A DNA stretch of 64,000 nucleotides from a bacterium (GCA_019752925.1 JAIELP010000011.1:41583-105582); one strand, 5' to 3'. Numbered from the stretch's first letter, positions 9,531 through 19,160 are shown. A program made the numbers and translations. Notes: a model not told the origin generated them from the letters alone.

Positions 9531-10004
9531 TTGATGGTGAATTCAAAACACACCATTACATATTTGACCTCTGACATTGTTGTATTTAACAAAAATCAGA
9601 CTGAATATGAAATTTTACTCATCCAAAGGAAAAATGAACCTTTTAAAAACTACTGGGCTCTTCCAGGTGGTTTTTTAGATCTGAATGATCAAAATATTAA
9701 GGCTTGCGCCCAACGAGAGCTCGAAGAAGAAACAGGACTAAAAGTCGAATTATCCAATTTAGTATTGATTGGCATTTTCACTGAGAAAAATCGTGATCCC
9801 CGAGAAAATTCAGGGACCAAACCTTGTCGAGTTTGTTCGGCCGCCTTTTCAACTGTCATTCAAAAAGAAAATCACACTATTAAAGCTAATGACGATGCGA
9901 AAATGACGGCTTTTTTTCCGATCTCAAAATTACCTGCATTAGCATTTGATCATGCTGAGATCATAAAGATGGCTACTGAGCTAAATAATGTTTTTAAAAA
10001 CTAG
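9531..10004 (+). CDS. NUDIX hydrolase
   Basis: ALPGGFLDLNDQNIKACAQRELEEETGLKV, a NUDIX box with a modified upstream Glu position. Confidence 0.85.
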   Translation: MMVNSKHTITYLTSDIVVFNKNQTEYEILLIQRKNEPFKNYWALPGGFLDLNDQNIKACAQRELEEETGLKVELSNLVLIGIFTEKNRDPRENSGTKPCRVCSAAFSTVIQKENHTIKANDDAKMTAFFPISKLPALAFDHAEIIKMATELNNVFKN

Positions 10005-10032
10005 CTTGTAAAAAAGGTGAGGCCAAAAATTA

Positions 10033-10377
10033 TCACTTAATCTCAGCCCAAGTCTTCAAATCTCTCGAATCCTGAAGTGCTCTAACAACTGCAGAGTCTT
10101 GCGACAATTCAGCAACCGTCATTTCAATACTTTCGATTTGCCATTTTTTATTAACCAACTGACCGTATGCGAATTTTACAGTGCCATTGTTTTGGCCCAG
10201 ATTGAATACGATCTCTGGTGTTTTCGTGAACCCTGAAGTTATTAATCCAGTGTCCTTAGTCCCGCCAGGCTGTGTAGCAATAACTCGTGCTAAAACACCG
10301 CCACCGCCACCAGAAGCGAAAGTTGATAAAGATATTAAAGTGAATGATAGTGAAAGGATGTACACTAATGCCTTCAC
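10033..10377 (-). CDS. Small secreted hypothetical protein
   Basis: Signal peptide MKALVYILSLSFTLISLSTFASGGGGG. Confidence 0.55.
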   Translation of the reverse strand: MKALVYILSLSFTLISLSTFASGGGGGVLARVIATQPGGTKDTGLITSGFTKTPEIVFNLGQNNGTVKFAYGQLVNKKWQIESIEMTVAELSQDSAVVRALQDSRDLKTWAEIK

Positions 10378-10501
10378 AGAACGAATGAACGGAACAGGAA
10401 AGCTTGTCCAGAGAAGGGCTTTCGGGTATAAGAACTTCAGAAACTACCGTTTAAGAACGCTAAGTGCTTGTTATTTTAAAACTTTTTGAATCTATCTAAT
10501 G

Positions 10502-10533
10502 TGAAGTGAAGAGAACCTGAAGTGAAGAGAACC
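10502..10533. repeat. Two perfect tandem 16-bp copies (tgaagtgaagagaacc) beside the att core
   Basis: Direct reading: tgaagtgaagagaacc|tgaagtgaagagaacc, 4 bp from the 51-bp repeat. Confidence 0.85.
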
Positions 10534-10536
10534 AGA

Positions 10537-10619
<83 letters not shown>

Positions 10620-10779
10620 ACAGTAGTTGTTCAGCTAACCTAAGGTAAGCTCTATACATTGTCACGTTTTATTCTATTTTTAACAGATTATCCCCGTTTA
10701 TAATCAATAAATCGCATTACAAACAGTAAACAGCTTAACTACTATGCAGGCTGCGCTGACCGCAACAGCCCAAACGGGT

Positions 10780-11223
10780 TTAATGACCGATATTAACACT
10801 TCGATCAGGCATTAGTTTTTCAGCTTGTACATTAGATGAAACAAAAGTCAGATCTTCTAATCCCCAATTTTCATTTTTGCTGTAATCAGATTTCCACTTG
10901 CCGTTTATATTTTTTCCGGAAACTTTAAACAACACAACACCTTTATCGGCCCCTGAATCATCAAAATATTCAACCTCAAGCACATCGCCTTTAAGCACCG
11001 CCACACCATGCTGCGACTGTTTACTACCAATAAACCAGTACAAATAATATTTATCGCGAGTTTTTTCAATAACAACAGATCCTTCGTATTTACTGCCCGT
11101 GTACTTGCCATCAGACGAATTCGGATTAGTGCCATTAAGCTTATAAACCCCAGTTAAAACTTCTGCAGCAAACGACCAACTCGAAAATAATAATACTAAT
11201 ATTAAAAGGCTGATTTTTTTCAT
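10780..11223 (-). CDS. Secreted hypothetical protein
   Basis: MKKISLLILVLLFSSWSFAAEVLTGVYKLNG signal peptide, 147 aa. Confidence 0.6.
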   Translation of the reverse strand: MKKISLLILVLLFSSWSFAAEVLTGVYKLNGTNPNSSDGKYTGSKYEGSVVIEKTRDKYYLYWFIGSKQSQHGVAVLKGDVLEVEYFDDSGADKGVVLFKVSGKNINGKWKSDYSKNENWGLEDLTFVSSNVQAEKLMPDRSVNIGH

Positions 11224-11386
11224 ATTTATTTGTCGGCTTTATTGCTGAATCACTGAATGTTTTTCTAATTATAATACACACTAAAATGCCAACTTAATTT
11301 AAACGCCTTTTAACTCTGGCACCCCGCTTGCTTTGCAAAATCCTGTTAATAAAAACAGTCAATATGACTCTGAAATAAAGGATTTT

Positions 11387-12097
11387 ATGAAAGCTTTATC
11401 GATGTTATTTATGTTTATGCTTTTATTTGTAGCAAGCGCTGATGCTAGCTACTTACCACCGGGATCATCTTGCACTTCCAGCGTTCAGTGCGAAAGATCC
11501 TGTACAAACGGATATTGTGAAGATTTAAACGGCTACCTGCCACCCGGCACACGCTGTACTTCCAGCGTTCAATGTAAGCGTTCTTGCACAAACGGATTTT
11601 GCGAACAGGACGATGGCTACTTAGCACCGGGCACGCCTTGTAGTTCCAGTGTTCAATGCCGCAGATCATGTACTAATGGATACTGCGAAGGCGAAGATGG
11701 CTACTTAGCTCCAGGTACGCCCTGCACTTCAAGTGTTCAGTGTCGCAGATCCTGCACTAATGGTTACTGCGAAGCTGAAGATGGTTACTTAGCTCCAGGT
11801 ACGCCTTGCACTTCAAGTGTTCAGTGCCGCAGATCCTGCACTAATGGATACTGTGAAGCTGAAGACGGATACTTAGCTCCAGGCACGCCTTGCACTTCTA
11901 GCGTTCAATGTCGCAGATCCTGCACTAATGGATACTGTGAAGGCGAAAATGGTTACCTTCCACCAGGCACACCTTGTGGCTCAAGTTCACAATGCAAAAA
12001 CTACTGCACAAATGGTTTTTGTGATGGAGAAGCTTTACCCTTTGTAGAAAAACTAATTAAGAGTGCACAAAAAGTTCAAGACGCCGGCTGCCAGTAG
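11387..12097 (+). CDS. Secreted cysteine-rich tandem-repeat protein (~7 units)
   Basis: MKALSMLFMFMLLFVASADA signal peptide, then repeats of the type GYLAPGTPCTSSVQCRRSCTNGYCEGED (28 aa, 4 Cys). ORF track start 11333; internal Met preferred. Confidence 0.8.
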   Translation: MKALSMLFMFMLLFVASADASYLPPGSSCTSSVQCERSCTNGYCEDLNGYLPPGTRCTSSVQCKRSCTNGFCEQDDGYLAPGTPCSSSVQCRRSCTNGYCEGEDGYLAPGTPCTSSVQCRRSCTNGYCEAEDGYLAPGTPCTSSVQCRRSCTNGYCEAEDGYLAPGTPCTSSVQCRRSCTNGYCEGENGYLPPGTPCGSSSQCKNYCTNGFCDGEALPFVEKLIKSAQKVQDAGCQ

Positions 12098-12109
12098 CAT
12101 TTCTACTCT

Positions 12110-12757
12110 CTAAGGCTTCTGTTTTTTAAATGGAAGCTTTAAACTAAGCTCGTAAAGCGCATAGATTAAATAATAAAGCGCCACACTTTTAATAAAAATT
12201 ATTGTTGCACTTATATCGGCTTCATTGGGATGAATATTTTTAACAACTTCCACATAACTTTGTGATTCAGAACTACATAATATTATAATTGTTGGAATAA
12301 GCACGCCCAAATATAAAACTTTTAGAAATGAAAAAAAACCAATAAACGCATTACGGCTTTTAGGCTTAATGCCTTTTTTAAAAAAATCGGTTTTCACATA
12401 CCAAGGTTCTGGATCTTGAATAAATAAACGAGCCAAACAAAGGGTAATATAATTAAACCCCAACCACGGGCTCTCCAAAGCTACTGGCAAAACACCTAAA
12501 CCAAAAATAACTAACAGGGCCAGTGAGGCTATATTTTTGGCCCACAGGCTTTTAAAAATATCATGGCGATGAGCCCAAAAAACTCCAGAGTGCATGACAA
12601 TAAGCTCAAAGAAAAAAATTCGTGGAGCTTCCGCTATAAAGAGCTGTCCTATTTCGCTGTCTGGCGCATAAATACCCAAAAGGCCTTGTATCGCCATTGC
12701 TAAACTTGCAATTGGTATAAAAGGTATAAAGTATTTTAAAACATTTTTAGACTGCAT
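12110..12757 (-). CDS. Hypothetical membrane protein
   Basis: Multiple hydrophobic segments over 215 aa. Confidence 0.5.
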   Translation of the reverse strand: MQSKNVLKYFIPFIPIASLAMAIQGLLGIYAPDSEIGQLFIAEAPRIFFFELIVMHSGVFWAHRHDIFKSLWAKNIASLALLVIFGLGVLPVALESPWLGFNYITLCLARLFIQDPEPWYVKTDFFKKGIKPKSRNAFIGFFSFLKVLYLGVLIPTIIILCSSESQSYVEVVKNIHPNEADISATIIFIKSVALYYLIYALYELSLKLPFKKQKP

Positions 12758-13484
12758 AATCCTTAAAACTTCTTCTAAGTGCTAAGGCTAACAAAAACGG
12801 AAATAGCAACAACAGCGTCCAAGCAAACTTATGAGTGCCGTTTGGTTTATTCGAATTATTTTTCACTAACGCACAACCCGCCAGAGCATTTAATCCCAAG
12901 TCGCTCTTTGGATATAAGTACGTCATTCCGTCGATGTCGTCCTGAGCTAATCTGAATTGCTGTTTGTAACTGGCATCGTAATACATCAAGGCGGCTTCGT
13001 TGTGCGAATGCCCTAAACCTAAAATGTGGCCAATTTCATGAGCTAAAATAATTTTTAAAGTTTCGCGGTTCATATTGCCGATGTTGGCGGTTCCTGCGGA
13101 GGCATTTAAATATAAAATTCCTCCCGAAATAGTACCTGTGTTTCCATTTACCGCTGCGGCACCGGGAACAAAATTTTGATCGGCTCCAACCACTGTTTGA
13201 AAATTAGTTTCGCAGTAGGCTGTTGTGGGGTTAGACATAGTGGTGCTACTTGTCGTTCCGCCGTAGCTTACTTTTATGCTGCTGCTGGGGATGTTATTCC
13301 AAACCGCAACGGCGTCTTCTATAATTCCAGCCACATCAACTCCTGCGGGGCAATTGTTGGGATTTAAATAAATTTTAACATCAGCTCCCGACCAGCCCTT
13401 TAAATTGGGATTGGTGGATGTGTTTAAGGTAAAAGTAAAAGCTGTAGAACTAAAAACGATAAGGGCTAAAAAAATTGTTTTCAT
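12747..13484 (-). CDS. Matrixin-like zinc metalloprotease
   Basis: Signal peptide; ILAHEIGHILGLGHSHNEAALMY (HExxHxxGxxH plus Met-turn); C-terminal hydrophobic anchor. Confidence 0.85.
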   Translation of the reverse strand: MKTIFLALIVFSSTAFTFTLNTSTNPNLKGWSGADVKIYLNPNNCPAGVDVAGIIEDAVAVWNNIPSSSIKVSYGGTTSSTTMSNPTTAYCETNFQTVVGADQNFVPGAAAVNGNTGTISGGILYLNASAGTANIGNMNRETLKIILAHEIGHILGLGHSHNEAALMYYDASYKQQFRLAQDDIDGMTYLYPKSDLGLNALAGCALVKNNSNKPNGTHKFAWTLLLLFPFLLALALRRSFKDYAV

Positions 13485-14122
13485 CGACGACCACCACGTG
13501 AAGCAGGAAATATATAGAGAAAGCTTAAGATCAAACTTTGCGTGCGCTTTTTTTCGTTAAAGAAATTTTGAAAGGCAATTTCGCCAGCAAAGCGTGTTGA
13601 TCCCGATGTGTATCCCAAACCCACCGACTGTGTTCCATTTAAGCTTGAACTGGAATTTCCCGGTACGGCAAATGTGGCTGTGCCGGTGCCGTTATTCATC
13701 TGCGTAAGTCCGCCCTTACCTTTGAAGTCTTCCTTTAAAATTCCCAGGCCGGCAAACCAATCCAACGCACCGCTAGCGCGGGCCCCGCCTAAATCCTGAC
13801 CCACTAAAAATTTAATTTGCGTTAGCGTGATAGAAGCCGTGTTGCCATCGGCAGAACGTGGCAGCGGGGTATAAAGCAATCGCCCTGTCCAAAACCAATC
13901 CCTTGCTAAATCTGATTTATAGCCGCCGTCTAATGCGTAATTGGCTGTACCCATAAGACTGGCCGAGCCGTCGGTTTTTTGTGTGACTTCATTTAAAAAA
14001 TTTTGCGAAATATAACTGAGGCCTAAATTCCAGCCATTGTCATTTAATGCAAATGCAGATGTGCCAGTAAAACTCAATAGCAAATAAATAAGTGATTTTA
14101 TGATGGTTTTCATAAAATACAT
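13481..14122 (-). CDS. Outer-membrane beta-barrel-like protein
   Basis: Signal peptide, alternating amphipathic strands, C-terminal LILSFLYIF. Confidence 0.5.
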   Translation of the reverse strand: MYFMKTIIKSLIYLLLSFTGTSAFALNDNGWNLGLSYISQNFLNEVTQKTDGSASLMGTANYALDGGYKSDLARDWFWTGRLLYTPLPRSADGNTASITLTQIKFLVGQDLGGARASGALDWFAGLGILKEDFKGKGGLTQMNNGTGTATFAVPGNSSSSLNGTQSVGLGYTSGSTRFAGEIAFQNFFNEKKRTQSLILSFLYIFPASRGGRR

Positions 14123-14192
14123 TTCGGATTATTGTGGCAGGTCAGTAAGTCCAGAAATTGGTGTTACTTCACTGACGTTGGACTTGTAATAT

Positions 14193-14672
14193 TTAGTAAA
14201 TTTTGTACTTAAGCTTTTTATCGTTCAGCTTAAACTCGATTAAGCTTCCCTTGGAAATTTTTTCGCTTTTCCAGCTCTTACCAAACGCCAGTTTCATAAA
14301 CAGACTCATAAATGGCTCGTGCGTTACCACAACAATTTTAGATTCTTTCTGTTCATTTAACCATTTAAGCAATAGCTTAGGATTGTCGTAAGGCGTAGCT
14401 TTATTAAAGATTGTGGCCTCGCCTACAGACAAATTTAGTACATCAAATATTATATCTAAGGTTTGTACTGCACGGATATAAGGGCTGGTTACAAACAGAT
14501 CTACTTTTTTAAAAAGTTTTATATTTTTTTTAGCATGTTTTTTAAATTCTTTGTGCCCTGCTGACGTTAAGGCGCGGTGTTCATCAGAAATTTTTTGTTT
14601 TTTGGCCAGAGCCTGATCCTGTGCAATGGCATGGCGAACGAATATAATTTTTTTGGTTTTTGATTTTTTCAT
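14193..14672 (-). CDS. Histidine phosphatase (SixA-like)
   Basis: IIFVRHAIAQD, VTSPYIRAVQTL, VVVTHEPFMS. Confidence 0.8.
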   Translation of the reverse strand: MKKSKTKKIIFVRHAIAQDQALAKKQKISDEHRALTSAGHKEFKKHAKKNIKLFKKVDLFVTSPYIRAVQTLDIIFDVLNLSVGEATIFNKATPYDNPKLLLKWLNEQKESKIVVVTHEPFMSLFMKLAFGKSWKSEKISKGSLIEFKLNDKKLKYKIY

Positions 14673-14682
14673 GTGTACAACC

Positions 14683-14895
14683 CTAATTCCAAATATGATA
14701 AGCGCAGTAACAAAGCCCTGCGCCTATACCCCAATCAAACCATGGGTTCGGCGAAACGTAACCATAGGTCATGAGTAGTAAGCCAATAACCACAACACGC
14801 ATATCGCCCTTGCGTTTACCTTCACGCAACATCCAAAGGCCTATGGCTCCAAATAAAATGGCGGCAAATATTGACGAGATCGAAATATTAAGCAT
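14683..14895 (-). CDS. Small hypothetical membrane protein
   Basis: 70 aa, hydrophobic. Confidence 0.45.
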   Translation of the reverse strand: MLNISISSIFAAILFGAIGLWMLREGKRKGDMRVVVIGLLLMTYGYVSPNPWFDWGIGAGLCYCAYHIWN

Positions 14896-14903
14896 GGCCT
14901 AGT

Positions 14904-15908
14904 TTAAAACACTAGGCATTTGTCGTTGCTGTCGATTAAAAATTTTACTTTTAAATAATTGACCTGCTCAGTTGCAGATGTTGTATCAGCTAAATTGGCT
15001 TGGTTGCCGGTAATTAACTGATGAAACACATTACAGTAATGAACATGGCCCTTCATGTTTTCTTTATTAAACACCTCGTGAACACCTGTGGCTTTACCCG
15101 GCTTAGTACCTAACTTAGAAATATCCAAGTAAGTTACTTTTGGCGAAAGTGGCAACACCGGATTCAAACCTAGTGGTTGGCGGCCTTCTTCACGTTCGTC
15201 ATCGGACTTTTCTAAGATGTCGTCGTCTTTGTTAATGGTCACATAAACTTTTTCGGTTTGAGCGATATCATTCAGCCACTCCCAGTGCCCCACGTTGTCG
15301 GCGTCTGGACTTGTGAACATTACTTGTTTAAATAGAGGCTTACCCGCATCTGCTGGCCATCCGCCTTGTTGCTGCACTAAGCTCTGTAAAACAATCGAAC
15401 CCATACTGTGTGCTAACAGAGTTAATTTTTTAGTTTGGTTCTGTGGCTGTGCTAAATATAACTTTAAAGATGTTAACACGCGTTTTAAAGAAGCTCCGGC
15501 CGCCGGCATATGCGAAAGCGGTTCACTTCTGTCATACATAAAAGCTTTTGATTCCCAATTAAACATTAATACTCTTACTTTGTACTGAGTTTCAAATTTT
15601 CTTACAGCTCCACCCTCAACAAAGGTTCCACTCACTAAGCTCTTATTGGGCTCATTACCGCGTCCATGAACAAACAGCAGCACGGGTTGGTTATAGGAAA
15701 ATACTTTATCCAGTGCTCGGCCTACATCGTTAAAACCAAACTTTTCACCATCTGACAAATACAAAGGAAAATTGGGATCGTAGTTATATTTTTTATTAAT
15801 GACCAGATCCGGAGTATCACTTACTTGAGCACCCATCGCTAACAATACGCCCAAGCCAAAAATAAAATACTTCATCATTTTAGTACCACCGTGGTTAGAT
15901 ATCTCCAC
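14904..15908 (-). CDS. Alpha/beta hydrolase, secreted
   Basis: VLLFVHGRGNEP, LTLLAHSMGSIVLQSL (GxSxG-like nucleophile), signal peptide. Confidence 0.7.
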   Translation of the reverse strand: MEISNHGGTKMMKYFIFGLGVLLAMGAQVSDTPDLVINKKYNYDPNFPLYLSDGEKFGFNDVGRALDKVFSYNQPVLLFVHGRGNEPNKSLVSGTFVEGGAVRKFETQYKVRVLMFNWESKAFMYDRSEPLSHMPAAGASLKRVLTSLKLYLAQPQNQTKKLTLLAHSMGSIVLQSLVQQQGGWPADAGKPLFKQVMFTSPDADNVGHWEWLNDIAQTEKVYVTINKDDDILEKSDDEREEGRQPLGLNPVLPLSPKVTYLDISKLGTKPGKATGVHEVFNKENMKGHVHYCNVFHQLITGNQANLADTTSATEQVNYLKVKFLIDSNDKCLVF

Positions 15909-16145
15909 TTAGGCTAAACTAATTGATGCAGCTAAAGACCTAGACGTTAAAGTATTTTAGCCGTAGGTGCAGATGTTGTGTAAAATATTATTCATTGATC
16001 TGGGAAAAAAAATCCTGGTCCAGTTGCTCTTAGCCTATTATTTTCAGTTAAATATTAAATGACAATAATTTTAAGATCACCGACCAAGGACTGTTCCAAC
16101 ACTTGGAATTTGAAAATATATTTCAGTTAAATCAAAATAAACCCA

Positions 16146-16499
16146 ATGCCTGAATTTGTTAAAGTTAATAAAGATATGTATCTGTTTGAAGAAGGTGATG
16201 CGCCCGATGCGATGTACATTATTAAATCGGGCCAGATCAGCTTATTTATTACTGATGGTAGCATCCAAAAAGTTGTTGCTACGGCTAACCCCGGTCAACT
16301 CATAGGCGAAATGGCCTTGTTTGATAAAAAAAATAGAAGTGCTACCGCCAAAGCTGTAGTTAATTCCGAAGTGGTTAAACTCCCCTATGCTCAGCTTGAA
16401 AAAGATTTAACGAAAATGCCAGAGTGGGTTCAGGCCATCTTAAAAAAGATGGCCGAAAAAATTCGCGAAGCCAACGCAAAAATTTTATTGGAAAAATAG
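16146..16499 (+). CDS. Stand-alone cyclic-nucleotide-binding-domain protein
   Basis: LFEEGDAPDAMYIIKSGQISLFITDG...GQLIGEMALFDKKNRSATAKA; no HTH. Confidence 0.75.
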   Translation: MPEFVKVNKDMYLFEEGDAPDAMYIIKSGQISLFITDGSIQKVVATANPGQLIGEMALFDKKNRSATAKAVVNSEVVKLPYAQLEKDLTKMPEWVQAILKKMAEKIREANAKILLEK

Positions 16500-16521
16500 T
16501 TAGCAGCGCCTAGGAGGCCAA

Positions 16522-16869
16522 ATGTCGCAACAGTTTCATGTAGTTAAAAAAAATGAATTACTTTTTGAAGAAGGCGACTTACCTGAAAGCATGTACATTG
16601 TGCGTTCCGGTCAATTTAGTATTTTTGTAACTGAAAACGATGCTCAAAAAGAAGTAGCTCTTGCCGGCCCCGGAAACCTAATAGGTGAAATGGGCTTGTT
16701 CGATAAAAAACTCCGTAGTGCGGGAGCTCGTGCTACTACCGATTCATCCGTAGTGGTACTACCCTACTCTCAACTCGAAAAGCAGTTAGAAGAACTACCT
16801 GAGTGGGTTAAAATCACCATGAAAACACTTTCAGAAAAACTAAGAACCACAAACAAAAAGTTTTTCTAA
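16522..16869 (+). CDS. Stand-alone cyclic-nucleotide-binding-domain protein (tandem paralog)
   Basis: LFEEGDLPESMYIVRSGQFSIFVTEN...GNLIGEMGLFDKKLRSAGARA; parallel to the preceding ORF. Confidence 0.75.
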   Translation: MSQQFHVVKKNELLFEEGDLPESMYIVRSGQFSIFVTENDAQKEVALAGPGNLIGEMGLFDKKLRSAGARATTDSSVVVLPYSQLEKQLEELPEWVKITMKTLSEKLRTTNKKFF

Positions 16870-16894
16870 ACGTAAAGGTACGGCGTACGTTTAC
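16870..16894. terminator. Hairpin cgtaaaggtac-ggc-gtacgtttacg
   Basis: 10 of 11 paired positions, 3-nt loop, just after the stop of 16522-16869. Confidence 0.5.
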
Positions 16895-17036
16895 GTTATT
16901 TAACGTTTAATAATAGGTATACGACTATAAAGATAATTGTTTTCATAGAAACCCCTCTTATGAATTTTGCTGGAGATTCTCTAAATTCAGACAGCTTGTC
17001 TATATAAAATTTAGTTTTAAAAGCGGAAGTAAAAGC

Positions 17037-17411
17037 TTATGCCATTAATTTAGACACATCCGCAAGAAGTTGCTCTAAATCAAAAGGCTTATTAAATAGT
17101 TTTAAAATATTATAATCTTTTAACTTCTGTTCAGTTAAATCACTATAAGCCGAGCATACAAAAAGTTTAGGTTTAGTAGACCTATCCATGGCATTAATTT
17201 GAGTTAACAATGCAATTCCATCACCGTTAGGCATACGTACATCAGTAATAACAATATCGTAATGAGTGGCTTTTATTTTTTCAAAGGCCTGATTTCCACC
17301 CTCAGCAGCATCTACATCAGCGCCGTGCATAGTGAAGGTCTCAACTAGAATTTCTCTTAACAACTCTTCGTCATCGACCACCAGAATTTTTACTTTATCA
17401 AAATTATACAT
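17037..17411 (-). CDS. CheY-like single-domain response regulator
   Basis: ILVVDDEELLRE, DIVITDVRMPNGDG, LFNKPFD. Confidence 0.85.
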   Translation of the reverse strand: MYNFDKVKILVVDDEELLREILVETFTMHGADVDAAEGGNQAFEKIKATHYDIVITDVRMPNGDGIALLTQINAMDRSTKPKLFVCSAYSDLTEQKLKDYNILKLFNKPFDLEQLLADVSKLMA

Positions 17412-17420
17412 GTACCTACT

Positions 17421-18020
17421 TTAAAGCAATTTTTTAATGTCTTCGTCAAGAGCCTCAGGTTTGGTAGCCGAAGGATATCTATTAACTACTTCACCTTTTT
17501 TATTGATCAAAAATTTATTAAAATTCCAAGTAATTTTTCCTGAAAACTTATCTAAACTTGTGAGCCATTTATATAAGTCGGTTGCATCATCACCGTTAAC
17601 ATCAACCTTAGCAAAAACTGGAAAACTCACACCATAGCTGAGCTTACAGAATTTCTGGATTTCATCGTTCGATCCTGGCTCTTGTCCGAAAAACTGATTT
17701 GATGGAAAACCTAAAATAACAAAGTCTTTAGATTGATAGTTTTCGTAAAGCTTTTGTAATCCTTCGTACTGATTTGTGTAACCGCATTTGCTGGCTACAT
17801 TTACCACCAGCACCACTTTGTTTTTATAAATGCCCAAATTAACATCGGCACCCTTAGCATCTTTAACTGTAAAGATATAAAATTTAGCTTGATCAATTGT
17901 AACCGACTCAACTTTTGCATTTTCAGTTTTAACTTTTGAATCAGGCTTCTTTTGTGCAAGAACAAGCACCGGAACCAATACAACCAACAAGAATTTAACT
18001 ATATTATTTAATTTCAACAT
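17421..18020 (-). CDS. Glutathione peroxidase family protein, exported
   Basis: VVLVVNVASKCGYTNQYEGLQKLYENY, LGFPSNQFFGQEPGS, ITWNFNKFLI. Confidence 0.85.
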   Translation of the reverse strand: MLKLNNIVKFLLVVLVPVLVLAQKKPDSKVKTENAKVESVTIDQAKFYIFTVKDAKGADVNLGIYKNKVVLVVNVASKCGYTNQYEGLQKLYENYQSKDFVILGFPSNQFFGQEPGSNDEIQKFCKLSYGVSFPVFAKVDVNGDDATDLYKWLTSLDKFSGKITWNFNKFLINKKGEVVNRYPSATKPEALDEDIKKLL

Positions 18021-18119
18021 ACACCTAAACTGTATATTACAGACCTAAAAATTGTCAGCAATATAGTTGTCAAATTATCGTCAAATTTTTACTCAATTTT
18101 TAATGTGGGCCTGCGTAAA

Positions 18120-18515
18120 TTACTCTGCGATATTTACTGGAATAAAGATCTCGTGCTGAGCTCCTCCAAAGGCAAAACGAACACGAACTTCCCATAAGCC
18201 AGCCATCATGAAATACGCTTTTGTTACATGATATTTATTAACACCGAATTGTCTGATAGCAACAGGGCGAGATCCATGCCCCATATCCGGCATCCATAAT
18301 TCAATTTTAATATCAGTTACTTGTTCGTTTTTTGGAGTTTGAATATGAGTTACAAACTGTGCTTCACCTGCAGTCGTAAATGAAGACATATGGCCTACAT
18401 GAGCACATACTTCCGGATTAGCGCGTGAACAAACATCTGGACTGTGGTCGCCATCATTGGCTGTAGCAATTACACCTGAAATTAATAAAGCAGCTGCCAA
18501 AATAAATTTAATCAT
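18120..18515 (-). CDS. FixH/YtkA-like secreted protein
   Basis: Signal peptide; IKIELWMPDMGHGSRPVAI...AYFMMAGLWEVRVRF. Confidence 0.6.
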   Translation of the reverse strand: MIKFILAAALLISGVIATANDGDHSPDVCSRANPEVCAHVGHMSSFTTAGEAQFVTHIQTPKNEQVTDIKIELWMPDMGHGSRPVAIRQFGVNKYHVTKAYFMMAGLWEVRVRFAFGGAQHEIFIPVNIAE

Positions 18516-18597
18516 ATGAAGATCTCCTTTGGTTTTTAATACTCTTTTTTACAACGATAAATCTAGCCATGTCATTTCTTTCTTGCTATAGGAAAGT

Positions 18598-19160
18598 ATG
18601 TTTAAAAAAAGTCTGTTTTGTCTAATATTTGTGCTATCTTTTGCGACAAATGCGGCCATACCCGCCTCTATTAGCGGTGAAAGCTTAACGACCTCCAAAT
18701 CTGTTAGCATACCCACTAAAAATAAGGAAAAAAAGGCACAGTATTAATTTTTATGTCGGCTAAATGCCCCTGCTCAGACAGCCACGTTCCTTTAATTAAA
18801 AAAATGGCAGATAAGTACAAAGACTTTAAGTTTGCGGTGATTCACTCGAACCTTGATGAAACCAAAGCCGACTCACAAAAGTATTTTAAAAAAGCCGCGT
18901 TTAATTTTGATGTTATCCAAGACGTTAAAACCCAAATTGCAGATCAGTTTGAAGCTTATAAAACTCCGCACGCCTTTATCTTAAATCCTAATGGCGAAAT
19001 TATTTACCAAGGTGGCGTAACAAATAGTTCACACGCCCCTGCTGCTGATGAATTCTTTTTAGAAAACGCATTAAACGAAATAAATTCAGGAAAAGCTGTT
19101 AGCACACCGGAAGGCCGCACTTTAGGTTGTGTGATCCTACGGGAAAGTGAGATTAAATAA
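18598..19160 (+). CDS. Exported redoxin/thioredoxin-fold protein, needs -1 frameshift at A_AAA_AAG
   Basis: ATG at 18598 gives MFKKSLFCLIFVLSFATNAAIPASIS...KNKEKKAQY*. A -1 shift at gaA AAA AAG yields KNKEKKGTVLIFMSAKCPCSDSHVPLIKK (CxC/CPC redoxin motif). The ORF track shows only the 3' half (18753-19160). Confidence 0.75.

Noticed and set aside
10181-10489. Plus-strand 102-aa ORF
   Set aside because: Antisense to the secreted island protein (10033-10377).
11445-11669. Minus-strand ORF opposite the Cys-rich repeats
   Set aside because: Shadow of the repeat on the opposite strand; no start context or plausible protein.
11450-12000. Regular ~84-bp DNA repeats resembling a CRISPR-like or satellite array
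   Set aside because: Repeats are in frame and encode conserved Cys-rich units; no spacers.
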